This document shows, piece by piece, positions 51,991 through 64,000 of a stretch of 64,000 nt of DNA. The DNA is taken from contig NC_091340.1 in assembly GCF_038502225.1 (NCBI RefSeq), positions 30,834,119 to 30,898,118 on the forward strand, in the 5' to 3' direction. Below the pieces are notes generated by a model that saw only the letters and a program-made list of their open reading frames with translations, was not told where the DNA came from and made no database searches. A program made the translations under genes and the position numbers. Origin of the DNA: Cherax quadricarinatus (Eukaryota > Arthropoda > Malacostraca > Decapoda > Parastacidae). The stretch's first letter is position 1; every line of letters begins with the position of its first letter.

Positions 51991-54900
51991 GCAACAGTCT
52001 TGGCTACAGTCTTGGCAACAGTCTTGGCAACAGTCTTGGCAACAGTCTTGGCAACAGTCTTGGCAACAGTCTTGGCTACAGTCTTGGCAACAGTCTTGGC
52101 AACAGTCTTGGCTACAGTCTTGGCTGCAGTCTTGGCAACAGTCTTGGCTACAGTCTTGGCAACAGTCTTGGCAACAGTCTTGGCAACAGTCTTGGCAACA
52201 GTCTTGGCAACAGTCTTGGCAACAGTCTTGGCAACAGTCTTGGCTACAGTCTTGGCAACAGTCTTGGCAACAGTCTTGGCAACAGTCTTGGCAACAGTCT
52301 TGGCAACAGTCTTGGCAACAGTCTTGGCAACAGTCTTGGCAACAGTCTTGGCAACAGTCTTGGCAACAGTCTTTGCAACAGTCTTGGCAACAGTCTTGGC
52401 AACAGTCTTGGCAGCAGTCTTGGCAACAGTCTTGGCAACAGTCTTGGCAACAGTCTTGGCAACAGTCTAGGCTACAGTCTTGGCAACAGTCTTGGCAACA
52501 GTCTTGGCAACAGTCTTGGCAACAGTCTTGGCTACAGTCTTGGTTACAGTCTTTGCTGCAGTCTTGGCAACAGTCTTGGCAACAGTCTTGGCAACAGTCT
52601 TGGCAACAGTCTTGGCAACAGTCTTGGCTACAGTGTTGGCAACAGTCTTGGCTACAGTCTTGGCAACAGTCTTGGCTACAGTGTTGGCAACAGTCTTGGC
52701 TACAGTCTTGGCAACAGTCTTGGCTACAGTGTTGGCAACAGTCTTGGCAACAGTCTTGGCAACAGTCTTGGCTACAGTGTTGGCAACAGCCTTGGCTACA
52801 GTCTTGGCAACAGTCTTGGCAACAGTCTTGGCTACAGTGTTGGCAACAGTCTTGGCAACAGTCTTGGCAACAGTCTTGGCTACAGTGTTGGCAACAGTCT
52901 TGTCAACAGTCTTGGCAACAGTCTTGGCTACAGTGTTGGCAACAGCCTTGGCTACAGTCTTGGCAACAGTCTTGGCTACAGTCTTGGCTACAGTCTTGGC
53001 TACAGTCTTGGTTACAGTTTTGGCAACAGTCTTGGCAACAGTCTTGGCTACAGTGTTGGCAACAGTATTGGCAACAGTCTTGGCTACAGTGTTGGCAACA
53101 GTGTTGGCAACAGTGTTGGCAACAGTCTTGGCAACAGTCTTGGCAACAGTCTTGGCTACAGTGTTGGCAACAGTGTTGGCAACAGTCTTGGCTACAGTGT
53201 TGGCAACAGCCTTGGCTACAGTCTTGGCTACAGTCTTGGCTACAGTCTTGGCAACAGTCTTGGCAACAGTCTTGGCTACAGTCTTGGCTACAGTGTTGGC
53301 AACAGTGTTGGCAACAGTCTTGGCTACAGTGTTGGCAACAGTGTTGGCAACAGTCTTGGCAACAGTCTTGGCAACAGTCTTGGCTACAGTCTTGGCTACA
53401 GTCTTGGCAACAGTCTTGGCTACAGTCTTGGCTACAGTCTTGGCAACAGTCTTGGCAACAGTCTTGGCAACAGTCTTGGCAACAGTCTTGGCAACAGTCT
53501 TGGCAACAGTCTTGGCAACAGTCTTGGCTACAGTCTTGGCTGCAGTCTTGCAACAGTCTTGGCTACAGTCTTGGCTACAGTCTTGGCAACAGTCTTGGCA
53601 ACAGTCTTGGCAACAGTCTTGGCAACAGTCTTGGCAACAATCTTGGCAACAGTCTTGGCTACAGTCTTGGCTACAGTCTTTGCAACAGTCTTGGCTACAG
53701 TGTTGGCAACAGTCTTGGCTACAGTCTTGGCAACAGTCTTGGCTACAGTGTTGGCAACAGTCTTGGCAACAGTCTTGGCAACAGTCTTGGCTACAGTGTT
53801 GGCCACAGCCTTGGCTACAGTCTTGGCAACAGTCTTGGCAACAGTCTTGGCTACAGTGTTGGCAACAGTCTTGGCAACAGTCTTGGCTACAGTGTTGGCA
53901 ACAGTCTTGGCAACAGTCTTGGCAACAGTCTTGGCTACAGTGTTGGCAACAGCCTTGGCTACAGTCTTGGCAACAGTCTTGGCTACAGTCTTGGCTACAG
54001 TCTTGGCTACAGTCTTGGTTACAGTTTTGGCAACAGTCTTGGCAACAGTCTTGGCTACAGTGTTGGCAACAGTATTGGCAACAGTCTTGGCTACAGTGTT
54101 GGCAACAGTGTTGGCAACAGTGTTGGCAACAGTCTTGGCAACAGTCTTGGCAACAGTCTTGGCTACAGTGTTGGCAACAGTGTTGGCAACAGTCTTGGCT
54201 ACAGTGTTGGCAACAGCCTTGGCTACAGTCTTGGCTACAGTCTTGGCTACAGTCTTGGCAACAGTCTTGGCAACAGTCTTGGCTACAGTCTTGGCTACAG
54301 TGTTGGCAACAGTGTTGGCAACAGTCTTGGCTACAGTGTTGGCAACAGTGTTGGCAACAGTCTTGGCAACAGTCTTGGCAACAGTCTTGGCTACAGTCTT
54401 GGCTACAGTCTTGGCAACAGTCTTGGCTACAGTCTTGGCTACAGTCTTGGCAACAGTCTTGGCAACAGTCTTGGCAACAGTCTTGGCAACAGTCTTGGCA
54501 ACAGTCTTGGCAACAGTCTTGGCAACAGTCTTGGCTACAGTCTTGGCTGCAGTCTTGCAACAGTCTTGGCTACAGTCTTGGCTACAGTCTTGGCAACAGT
54601 CTTGGCAACAGTCTTGGCAACAGTCTTGGCAACAGTCTTGGCAACAATCTTGGCAACAGTCTTGGCTACAGTCTTGGCTACAGTCTTTGCAACAGTCTTG
54701 GCAACAGTCTTGGCTACAGTCTTGGCAACAGTCTTGGCTACAGTCTTGGCTACAGTCTTGGCAACAGTCTTGGCAACAGTCTTGACTACAGTCTTGGCTA
54801 CAGTCTTGGCTACAGTCTTGGCAACAGTCTTGGCAACAGTCTTGGCTACAGTCTTGGCTACAGTCTTGGCTACAGTCTTGGCAACAGTCTTGGCTACAGT

Positions 54901-57900
54901 CTTGGCTACAGTCTTGGCTACAGTTTTGGCAACAGTCTTGGATACAGTCTTGGCAACAGTCTTGGCTACAGTCTTGGCAACAGTCTTGGCTACAGTCTTG
55001 GCTACAGTCTTGGCAACAGTCTTGGCTACAGTCTTGGCTACAGTCTTGGCTACAGTCTTGGCAACAGTCTTGGCTACAGTCTTGGCAACAGTCTTGGCTA
55101 CAGTCTTGGCTACAGTCTTGGCTACAGTCTTGGCTACAGTCTTTGCTACAGTCTTGGCTACAGTTTTGGCAACAGTCTTTGCTACAGTCTTGGCTACAGT
55201 CTTGGCTACAGTCTTGGCAACAGTCTTGGCAACAGTTTTGGCAACAGTCTTGGCTACAGTCTTGGCAACAGTCTTGGCTACAGTCTTGGCTACAGTCTTG
55301 GCAACAGTCTTGGCAACAGTCTTGGCTACAGTCTTGGCTACAGTCTTGGCTACAGTCTTGGCTACAGTCTTGGCAACAGTCTTGGCTACAGTTATGGCAA
55401 CAATCTTGGCAACAGTCTTGGCAACAGTCTTGGCAACAGTCTTGGCAACAGTCTTGGCAACAGTCTTGGCAACAGTCTTGGCTACAGTCTTGGCTACAGT
55501 CTTGGCTACAGTCTTGGCTACAGTCTTGGCAACAGTCTTGGCTACAGTCTTGGCAACAGTCTTGGCAACAGTCTTGGCAACAGTCTTGGCAACAGTCTTG
55601 GCAACAGTCTTGGCTACAGTCTTGGCTACAGTCTTGGCAACAGTCTTGGCAACAGTCTTGGCTACAGTTATGGCAACAGTCTTGGCAACAGTCTTGGCAA
55701 CAGTCTTGGCAACAGTCTTGGCTACAGTCTTGGCTACAGTCTTGGCTACAGTCTTGGCAACAGTCTTGGCTACAGTCTTGGCTACAGTCTTGGCTACAGT
55801 CTTGGCTACAGTCTTGGCAACAGTCTTGGCTACAGTCTTGGCAACAGTCTTGGCTACAGTCTTGGCAACAGTCTTGGCAACAGTCTTGGCAACAGTCTTG
55901 GCAACAGTCTTGGCAACAGTCTTGGCTACAGTCTTGGCTACAGTCTTGGCAACAGTCTTGGCAACAGTCTTGGCTACAGTTATGGCAACGGTCTTGGCAA
56001 CAGTCTTGGCAACAGTCTTGGCAACAGTCTTGGCTACAGTCTTGGCTACAGTCTTGGCTACAGTCTTGGCAACAGTCTTGGCTACAGTCTTGGCTACAGT
56101 CTTGGCTACAGTCTTGGCTACAGTCTTGGCAACAGTCTTGGCTACAGTCTTGGCTACAGTCTTGGCTACAGTCTTGGCTACAGTTTTGGCAACAGTCTTG
56201 GCAACAGTCTTGGCAACAGTCTTGGCTACAGTCTTGGCTACAGTCTTGGCAACAGTCTTGGCAACAGTCTTGGATACAGTTATGGCAACAGTCTTGGCAA
56301 CAGTCTTGGCAACAGTCTTGGCAACAGTCTTGGCAACAGTCATGGCTACAGTCTTGGCAACAGTCTTGGCAACAGTCTTGGCAACAGTCTTGGCAACAGT
56401 CTTGGCTACAGTCTTGGCTACAGTCTTGGCAACAGTCTTGGCAACAGTTTTGGCAACAGTCTTGGCTACAGTCTTGGCAACAGTCTTGGCTACAGTCTTG
56501 GCTACAGTCTTGGCAACAGTCTTGGCAACAGTCTTGGCTACAGTCTTGGCTACAGTCTTGGCTACAGTCTTGGCTACAGTCTTGGCAACAGTCTTGGCTA
56601 CAGTTATGGCAACAGTCTTGGCAATAGTCTTGGCAACAGTCTTGGCAACAGTCTTGGCAACAGTCTTGGCAACAGTCTTGGCAACAGTCTTGGCTACAGT
56701 CTTGGCTACAGTCTTGGCTACAGTCTTGGCTACAGTCTTGGCAACAGTCTTGGCTACAGTCTTGGCAACAGTCTTGGCAACAGTCTTGGCAACAGTCTTG
56801 GCAACAGTCTTGGCAACAGTCTTGGCTACAGTCTTGGCTACAGTCGTGGCAACAGTCTTGGCAACAGTCTTGGCTACAGTTATGGCAACAGTCTTGGCAA
56901 CAGTCTTGGCAACAGTCTTGGCAACAGTCTTGGCTACAGTCTTGGCTACAGTCTTGGCTACAGTCTTGGCAACAGTCTTGGCTACAGTCTTGGCTACAGT
57001 CTTGGCTACAGTCTTGGCTACAGTCTTGGCAACAGTCTTGGCTATAGTCTTGGCAACAGTCTTGGCTACAGTCTTGGCAACAGTCTTGGCAACAGTCTTG
57101 GCAACAGTCTTGGCAACAGTCTTGGCTACAGTCTTGGCTACAGTCTTGGCAACAGTCTTGGCAACAGTCTTGGCTACAGTTATGGCAACGGTCTTGGCAA
57201 CAGTCTTGGCAACAGTCTTGGCAACAGTCTTGGCTACAGTCTTGGCTACAGTCTTGGCTACAGTCTTGGCAACAGTCTTGGCTACAGTCTTGGCTACAGT
57301 CTTGGCTACAGTCTTGGCTACAGTCTTGGCAACAGTCTTGGCTACAGTCTTGGCTACAGTCTTGTCTACAGTCTTGGCTACAGTTTTGGCAACAGTCTTG
57401 GCAACAGTCTTGGCAACAGTCTTGGCTACAGTCTTGGCTACAGTCTTGGCAACAGTCTTGGCAACAGTCTTGGATACAGTTATGGCAACAGTCTTGGCAA
57501 CAGTCTTGGCAACAGTCTTGGCAACAGTCTTGGCAACAGTCATGGCTACAGTCTTGGCAACAGTCTTGGCAACAGTCTTGGCAACAGTCTTGGCAACAGT
57601 CTTGGCAACAGTCTTGGCTATAGTCTTGGCAACAGTCTTGGCAACAGTCTTGGCAACAGTCTTGGCTACAGTCTTGGCAACAGTCTTGTCAACAGTCTTG
57701 GCAACAGTCTTGGCTACAGTTATGGCAACAGTCTTGGCAACAGTTTTGGCTACAGTCTTGGCAACAGTCTTGGCAACAGTCTTGGCTACAGTTATGGCAA
57801 CAGTCTTGGCTACAGTCTTGGCTACAGTCTTGGCTACAGTCTTGGCTACAGTCTTGGCTACAGTCTTGGCTACAGTCTTGGCTACAGTCTTGGCTACAGT

Positions 57901-60398
57901 CTTGGCTACAGTCTTGGCTACAGTCTTGGCAACAGTCTTGGCAACAGTCTTGGCTACAGTCTTGGCTACAGTCTTGGCTACAGTCTTGGCTACAGTCTTG
58001 GCTACAGTCTTGGCAACAGTCTTGGCTACAGTCTTGGCTACAGTCTTGCCTACAGTCTTGGCTACAGTCTTGGCTACAGTCTTGGCAACAGTCTTGGCAA
58101 CAGTCTTGGCTACAGTCTTGGCTACAGTCTTGGCAACAGTCTTGGCAACAGTTTTGGCAGCAGTCTTGGCAACAGTCTTGGCAACAGTCTTGGCTACAGT
58201 CTTGGCAGCAGTCTTGGCAACAGTCTTGGCAACAGTCTTGGCAACAGTCTTGGCAACAGTCTTGGCAACAGTCTTGGCAGCAGTCTTGGCAACAGTCTTG
58301 GCAACAGTCTTGGCAACAGTCTTGGCTACAGTCTTGGATACAGTCTTGGCTACAGTCTTGGCAACAGTCTTGGCAACAGTCTTGGCAACAGTCTTGGCTA
58401 CAGTCTTGGATACAGTCTTGGCTACAGTCTTGGCAACAGTCTTGGCAGCAGTCTTGGCAACAGTCTTGGCTACAGTCTTGGATACAGTCTTGGATACAGT
58501 CTTGGCAACAGTCTTGGCAACAGTCTTGGATACAGTCTTGGCAACAGTCTTGGCAACAGTCTTGGCTACAGTTTTGGATACAGTCTTGGCTACAGTCTTG
58601 GCAACAGTCTTGGCAACAGTCTTGGCTACAGTCTTGGATACAGTCTTGGCTACAATCTTGGCAACAGTCTTGGCAACAGTCTTGGCAACAGTCTTGGATA
58701 CAGTCTTGGCAACAGTCTTGGCAACAGTCTTGGATACAGTCTTGGATACAGTCTTGGCTACAGTGTTGGCAACAGTCTTGGCAACAGTCTTGGAAACAGT
58801 CTTGGCAACAGTCTTGGCTACAGTCTTGGATACAGTCTTGGCTACAGTCTTGGCAACAGTCTTGGCAACAGTCTTGGCAACAGTCTTGGCAGCAGTCTTG
58901 GCTACAGTCTTGGCAACAGTCTTGGCAACAGTCTTGGCTACAGTCTTGGCTACAGTCTTGGCAACAGTCTTGGCAACAGTCTTGGCAGCAGTCTTGGCAA
59001 CAGTCTTGGCAACAGTCTTGGCTACAGTCTTGGCAGCAGTCTTGGCAACAGTCTTGGCAACAGTCTTGGCAGCAGTCTTGGCAACAGTTTTGGCAACAGT
59101 CTTGGCAACAGTCTTGGCAGCAGTCTTGGCAACAGTCTTGGCAACAGTCTTGGCAACAGTCTTGGCAGCAGTCTTGGCAACAGTCTTGGCAACAGTCTTG
59201 GCAGCAGTCTTGGCAACAGTCTTGGCACTAGTCTTGGCTACAGTCTTGGCAACAGTCTTGGCTACAGTCTTGGCTACAGTCTTGGCAACAGTCTTGGCAA
59301 CAGTCTTGGCTACAGTCTTGGCTACAGTCTTGGCTACAGTCTTGGCTACAGTCTTGGCTACAGTCTTGGCAACAGTCTTGGCAACAGTCTTGGCTACAGT
59401 CTTGGCTACAGTCTTGGCAACAGTCTTGGCTACAGTCTTGGCAACAGTCTTGGCAACAGTCTTGGCTACAGTCTTGGCAACAGTCTTGGCAACAGTCTTG
59501 GCTACAGTCTTGGCTACAGTCTTGGCTACAGTCTTGGCAACAGTCTTGGCAACAGTCTTGGCTACAGTCTTGGCAACAGTCTTGGCAACAGTCTTGGCTA
59601 CAGTCTTGGCTACAGTCTTGGCTACAGTCTTGGCTACAGTCTTGGCTACAGTCTTGGCAACAGTCTTGGCAACAGTCTTGGCAACAGTCTTGGCAACAGT
59701 CTTGGCAACAGTCTTGGCTACTGTCTTGGCTACAGTCTTGGCAACAGTCTTGGCAACAGTCTTGGCTACAGTCTTGGCAACAGTCTTGGCAACAGTCTTG
59801 GCTACAGTCTTGGCTACAGTCTTGGCTACAGTCTTGGCTACAGTCTTGGCTACAGTCTTGGCAACAGTCTTGGCTACAGTCTTGGCAACAGTCTTGGCTA
59901 CAGTCTTGGCTACAGTCTTGGCTACAGTCTTGGCTACAGTCTTGGCTACAGTCTTGGCTACAGTCTTGGCTACAGTCTTGGCAACAGTCTTGGCTACAGT
60001 CTTGGCAACAGTCTTGACTACAGTCTTGGCTACAGTCTTGGCTACAGTCTTGACTACAGTCTTGGCTACAGTCTTGGCTACAGTCTTGACTACAGTCTTG
60101 GCTACAGTCTTGGCAACAGTCTTGGCAACAGTCTTGGCTACAGTCTTGGCTACAGTCTTGGCTACAGTCTTGGCAACAGTCTTGGCTACAGTCTTGGCTA
60201 CAGTCTTGGCAACAGTCTTGGCTACAGTCTTGGCAACAGTCTTGACTACAGTCTTGGCTACAGTCTTGGCTACAGTCTTGACTACAGTCTTGGCTACAGT
60301 CTTGGCAACAGTCTTGGCAACAGTCTTGGCTACAGTCTTGGCTACAGTCTTGGCTACAGTCTTGGCTACAGTCTTGGCTACAGTCTTGGCTACAGTCT
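51991..60398. repeat. 12-bp satellite (CAGTCTTGGCWA), about 700 copies, 8.4 kb
   Basis: The unit CAGTCTTGGCAA or CAGTCTTGGCTA repeats with sparse variants (GTGTTGG, GTTATGG, GTTTTGG, GGCAGC, GGATAC, TTGACTAC). Super-repeats of 1007 bp and about 1.2 kb are marked by these variants. The 12-bp period leaves up to five of the six frames open for long stretches (ATVL, SLGY/SLGN, QQSW, AKTV, CCQD/CSQD). Frames of over 2600 codons result but carry no gene evidence. The single 11-bp unit CAGTCTTGCAA (53542, 54549) shifts the frames. Confidence 0.97.
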
Positions 60399-60514
60399 TC
60401 AACACGGCTGCTTAAAGTTATCATAGAAGTGGATATTTTGAGGTTGGGTTTAATGGGGTTTTAAAACCAGTAATCAACTTCCAGTAGTCAGTGTTTGCAC
60501 TGCTGGGAGGTTAC

Positions 60515-60837
60515 ACCTGCCGGTTTATATATAAATTGTGTCTGCTGGTTTATAAGTTACATCTGCTGGTTTATAAGTATCATCTGCTGGTTTACAAGAA
60601 CATCTGCTGGTTTACAAGAACAACTGCTGGTTTACAAGAACCATCTGTTGGTTTATAAGTTACATCTGCTGGTTTATAAATACCATCTGCTGGTTTACAA
60701 GTACCATCTCTTGGTTTATAAGTACAACTGCTGGTTTATATGTACCATCTGTTGGTTTATATGTACCATGTCCTGGTTTATAAGTACCATCTGCTGGTTT
60801 ATAAGTACCATCTGCTGGTTTATAAGTACAATAAGTA
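60515..60837. repeat. 21-bp minisatellite
   Basis: CTGCTGGTTTATAAGTACCA plus T, about 15 copies with length variants (AAGAACATCTG). 60399-60514 is single-copy with nothing recognisable. Confidence 0.93.
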
Positions 60838-61200
60838 GATTTTGATATTCGGTCTAAGTACCAAAATGTCCAGTACATCATTCTTGGTGTTACTGAGTGT
60901 ATATAAGGGACTGTAACATACAGAGTGTATATAAGGGACGGTAACATACACACCCCTTCCTTAACCTTTACCTGCCTAAAGGTCACCGGGGTCAGCTCCC
61001 CCCGCGGAATGACGGGGAGGGTAGAAAGCAAATGCGCTGGGCAAACTTTCTGGTTTAGTTCGTTTTGGATTGGAGAAGGACCTGCCTAGTATGGGCCAGT
61101 TGGCCTGCCGCAGCGTCCCTCCAGTCCTGCTACATCAACACTGTCTCTCATCCGAAATTTACTGTCATAACAGTAAATCTACATGTATTAATCTAATCCT
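60838..61200 (+). mobile_element. Single-copy DNA ending in a family-3 retroelement tail
   Basis: 60895-60950 holds a direct duplication (AGTGTATATAAGGGACTGTA, ACATACAG; 29 bp, twice) with TATATAAGG boxes. 61060-61135 has GAGAAGGACCTGCCTAGTAT, GGGCCAGTTGGCCTGCCGCA, the tail type seen at 14590-14640. The rest is unassigned. Confidence 0.55.
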
Positions 61201-62590
61201 TTTTGAGGCCTAGTTCCTAGGCCTATTGTGTATTCATATGCTCTTACGCTACCATCCATAGGATGGATATAAAGTGCACAATTAACTAGCCACTGTCATC
61301 CACTGGATGGATATAAGGTACACAGTCAACTAGCCACTGTCATCCACAGGATGGATATAAGGTACACAGTCAACTAGCCACTGTCATCCACTGGATGGAT
61401 ATAAGGTACACAGTCAACTAGCCACTGTCATCCACAGGATGGATATAAGGTACACAGTCAACTAGCCACTGTCATCCACTGGATGGATATAAGGTACACA
61501 GTCAACTAGCCACTGTCATCCACAGGATGGATATAAGGTACACAGTCAACTAGCCACTGTCATCCACTGGATGGATATAAGGTACACAGTCAACTAGCCA
61601 CTGTCATCCACTGGATGGATATAAGGTACACAGTCAACTAGCCACTGTCATCCACTGGATGGATATAAGGTACACAGTCAACTAGCCACTGTCATCCACT
61701 GGATGGATATAAGGTACACAGTCAACTAGCCACTGTCATCCACAGGATGGATATAAGGTACGCAGTCAACTAGCCACTGTCATTCACAGGATGGATATAA
61801 GGTACACAGTCAACTAGCCACTGTCATCCACTGGATGGATATAAGGTACACAGTCAACTAGCCACTGTCATCCACTGGATGGATATAAGGTACACAGTCA
61901 ACTAGCCACTGTCATCCACTGGATGGATATAAGGTACACAGTCAACTAGCCACTGTCGTCCACTGGATGGATATAAGGTACACAGTCAACTAGCCACTGT
62001 CATCCACTGGATGGATATAAGGTACACAGTCAACTAGCCACTGTCATCCACAGGATGGATATAAGGTACACAGTCAACTAGCCACTGTCATCCACTGGAT
62101 GTTTATAAGGTACACAGTCAACTAGCCACTGTCATCCACTGGATGGATATAAGGTACATAGTCAACTAGCCACTGTCATCCACAGGATGGATATAAGGTA
62201 CACAGTCAACTAGCCACTGTCATCCACAGGATGGATATAAGGTACACAGTCAACTAGCCACTGTCATCCACTGGATGGATATAAGGTGCCCAGTCAACTA
62301 GCCACTGTCATCCACAGGATGGATATAAGGTACACAGTCAACTAGCCACTGTCATCCACTGGATGGATATAAGGTACACAGTCAACTAGCCACTGTCATC
62401 CATTGGATGGATATAAGGTACACTGTCAACTAGCCACTGTCATCCACTGGATGGATATAAGGTACACAGTCAACTAGCCACTGTCATCCACTGGATGGAT
62501 ATAAGGTACACAGTCAACTAGCCACTGTCATCCACTGGATGGATATAAGGTACACAAATAAACTAGCCACTACCGTCCATAGGATGGTAA
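61200..62590. repeat. 44-bp minisatellite, dispersed family (locus 3 of 3, inverted)
   Basis: CCACTGTCATCCACTGGATG, GATATAAGGTACACAGTCAA, CTAG, about 30 copies. It is the reverse complement of the units at 23765 and 42430. The left flank TGAGGCCTAGTTCCTAGGCC (61203-61222) is the inverse of the shared right flank of the other loci. CATCCACTGGATG and CATCCACAGGATG are short palindromes; the two forms alternate in the left half. Confidence 0.95.
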
Positions 62591-62814
62591 TGGCTAGTCT
62601 ATTTGACAGACAGTACACAATACTTCCACTAAACACCAGGAGCGCTACAAGGACATGAAAAAAGTTCATGAGTGTCAGAGGACCCCGACTCCTCAGCGTC
62701 CTCCCTCCATGCATAAGGGGAATTACCACTCAACCTCAGAATGACCAGTAACCAGCGGCCAGCAATAACAACATGGTTGATTAGGCAAGCACCAGACAAT
62801 CTTAGTTCAGCACC
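62591..62814 (+). mobile_element. Family-2 retroelement tail
   Basis: GACTCCTCAGCGTCCTCCCT, CCATGCATAAGGGGAATTAC, then CAGCGGCCAGCAATAACAAC, ATGGTTGATTAGGCAAGCAC. The last part is the CGGCCAGCAGTAACAGCCTGG-type tail, in plus orientation, and leads directly into the 49-bp array. Confidence 0.6.
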
Positions 62815-63195
62815 ACCAGCAACAACAACCTGGTGGACTAGACAAATCTGGTCCAGGACCACCAGCAGTGACAACAACCTGGTGGACCGGACAAGATTGG
62901 TCCAGGACCACCAGCAGTAACAACAACCTGGTTGACCAGATAATCCTGGTCCAGGCCCGCCAGGAGGAACAACAATGTGGTTGACCAGACAACTCTGGTC
63001 CAGGACCACCAGCAGTAACAACAACCTGGTTGACCAGACAATCCTGGTCCAGGACCACCACCAGCAACAACAACCTGGTTGACCAGACAAACCTGGTCCA
63101 GGACGACCACTAGCAACAACAACCTGGTTGACCAGAGAAACCTGGTCCAGGACCACCACCAGCATCAGCAACAACCTGGTGGACCAGACAAGCTT
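62815..63195. repeat. 49-bp minisatellite derived from a retroelement tail
   Basis: CAACAACCTGGTTGACCAGA, CAATCCTGGTCCAGGACCAC, CAGCAGTAA, about 8 copies, spacing 49 bp (acctgg at 62828, 62877, 62926, 63024). Its AGTAACAACAACCTGGTTGA core is the tail text AGTAACAGCCTGGTTGATTA seen at 27295. Confidence 0.9.
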
Positions 63196-64000
63196 GGTCC
63201 GGACCGGGCTACGGACCGTAGAAAAACCCTGTAAACTCATCAAAGGTCACGGACCTGGTCGCGGGGGAGGTTACCTGGTTACCTGGAGGTTATTCCGGGG
63301 ATCAACGCCCCCGCGGCCCGGTCCATGACCAGGCCTCCCGATGGATCAGGGCCTGATCAACTAGGCTGTTACTGCTGGCCGCACGCAGTCCAACGTACGA
63401 GCCACAGCCCGGCTGATCCGGCACTGACTTTAGGTATCTGTCCAGCTCTCTCTTGAAGGCAGCCAGGGGTTTATTGGTAATTCCCCTAATGCTTGATGGG
63501 AGGCTGTTGAACAGTTTTGGGCCCCGGACACTTATGGTGTTTTCCCTTAGTGTACCAATGGCGCCCCTACTTTTTATTGGGGGCATTTTGCATCGCCTGC
63601 CCAGTCTTTTACTTTCGTAGGGAGTGATTTCTGTGTGCAGATTTGGGACCATTCCTTCCAAGATTTTCCAAGTGTAGATTATGATATATCTCTCCCTCCT
63701 GCGTTCCAACGAGTACAAGTCAAGTACTTCCAAGCGTTCCCAGTAGTTAAGGTGCTTGACAGAACTTATACATGCAGTAAAGGATCTCTGTACACTCTCT
63801 AGATCTGCGATTTCACCTGCTTTGAATGGAGATGTTAATGTACAGCAGTATTCCAGCCTAGAGAGAACAAGTGATTTGAAAAGGATCATCATGGGCTTGG
63901 CATCTCTCGTTTTGAAAGTTCTCATCCATCCTATCATTTTCTTTGCACGTGCGATCGTGGCACTGTTGTGATCCTTGAAAGTGAGATCCTCAGACATTAC
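63196..64000 (-). pseudogene. RT C-terminus and tail (family 2), partial at the window end
   Basis: The minus frame is open from the window edge (63997) to 63302: DLTFKDHNSATIARAKKMIG, SLVLSRLEYCCTLTSPFKAG, YWERLEVLDLYSLERRRERY, PIKSRGAIGTLRENTISVRG, PKLFNSLPSSIRG, then ELDRYLKSVPDQPGCGSYVG. It is the C-terminal part of a CR1-like RT without stop codons over 230 codons, so it may be the youngest family-2 copy here. The catalytic domain lies beyond the window. It gives the unexpanded sequence for the arrays at 27745 and 43695. Text at 63196-63300 (CGGGCTACGGACCGTAGAAA, AACTCATCAAAGG) belongs to another tail. Confidence 0.85.

Noticed and set aside
51951..60426. Open frames of up to about 2680 codons on both strands
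   Set aside because: The 12-bp unit is a multiple of three and mostly lacks stop codons, so several frames stay open on both strands at once. No start context, splice signals, domain or codon bias supports a gene.

Overview
The window looks like gene-poor nuclear DNA from a decapod crustacean (crayfish, lobster or relative). This is an inference from familiar repeat signatures: CR1/jockey-type reverse-transcriptase (RT) remnants whose 3' tail runs into (AC)n, tRNA-derived SINE pieces with a CCAGGTACCTA core, and Penelope-like tails carrying the GTAGGCGAAACGTTTC motif. By my own sum of array lengths, roughly 70-75% of the 64 kb is tandem repeat DNA, in about 30 arrays with units from 2 to 93 bp. 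Nothing looks bacterial, and there is no CRISPR array, operon or rRNA.

Layout. 0-0.9 kb: RT tails and AC/AT microsatellites. 0.88-8.38 kb: a 25-bp minisatellite. 8.38-14.6 kb: an RT remnant split by a 31-bp minisatellite. 14.6-15.5 kb: element tails and a tRNA-derived SINE. 15.5-17.7 kb: 12-bp and 34-bp arrays. 17.7-18.12 kb: the one host-gene candidate, a GC-rich promoter and 5' UTR followed by a first coding exon for a signal peptide with a splice donor. 18.13-21.5 kb: its presumed intron, made of decaying minisatellites. 21.5-27.1 kb: RT remnants, the best-preserved RT ORF (24559-25773) and three hammerhead-ribozyme-like motifs in Penelope-like tails. 27.2-33.06 kb: an RT remnant split by a 41-bp minisatellite. 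33.06-37.5 kb: a 24-bp array. 37.6-43.4 kb: many small arrays, SINE-derived 57-bp arrays in inverted orientation, and perfect or near-perfect palindromes. 43.4-45.1 kb: an RT remnant with two internal arrays. 45.1-51.99 kb: more arrays and RT/SINE scraps. 51.99-60.4 kb: an 8.4-kb array of a 12-bp unit. 60.4-64 kb: small arrays and a minus-strand RT C-terminus running off the window.

Main result. Several minisatellites are not random sequence. Their unit is a short piece of RT C-terminal coding DNA, and the array sits at that exact place inside a broken RT copy. The 31-bp unit encodes the SYEERLR motif, the 5.2-kb 41-bp array is the EYCC...FKAG segment, and one further RT stretch has expanded twice independently with different periods (34 and 41 bp). 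SINE and Penelope-like tails carry arrays in the same way. The window therefore reads as a place where dispersed retroelements seed satellite DNA. Almost all long open frames here are products of repeat periodicity and are not annotated as genes.
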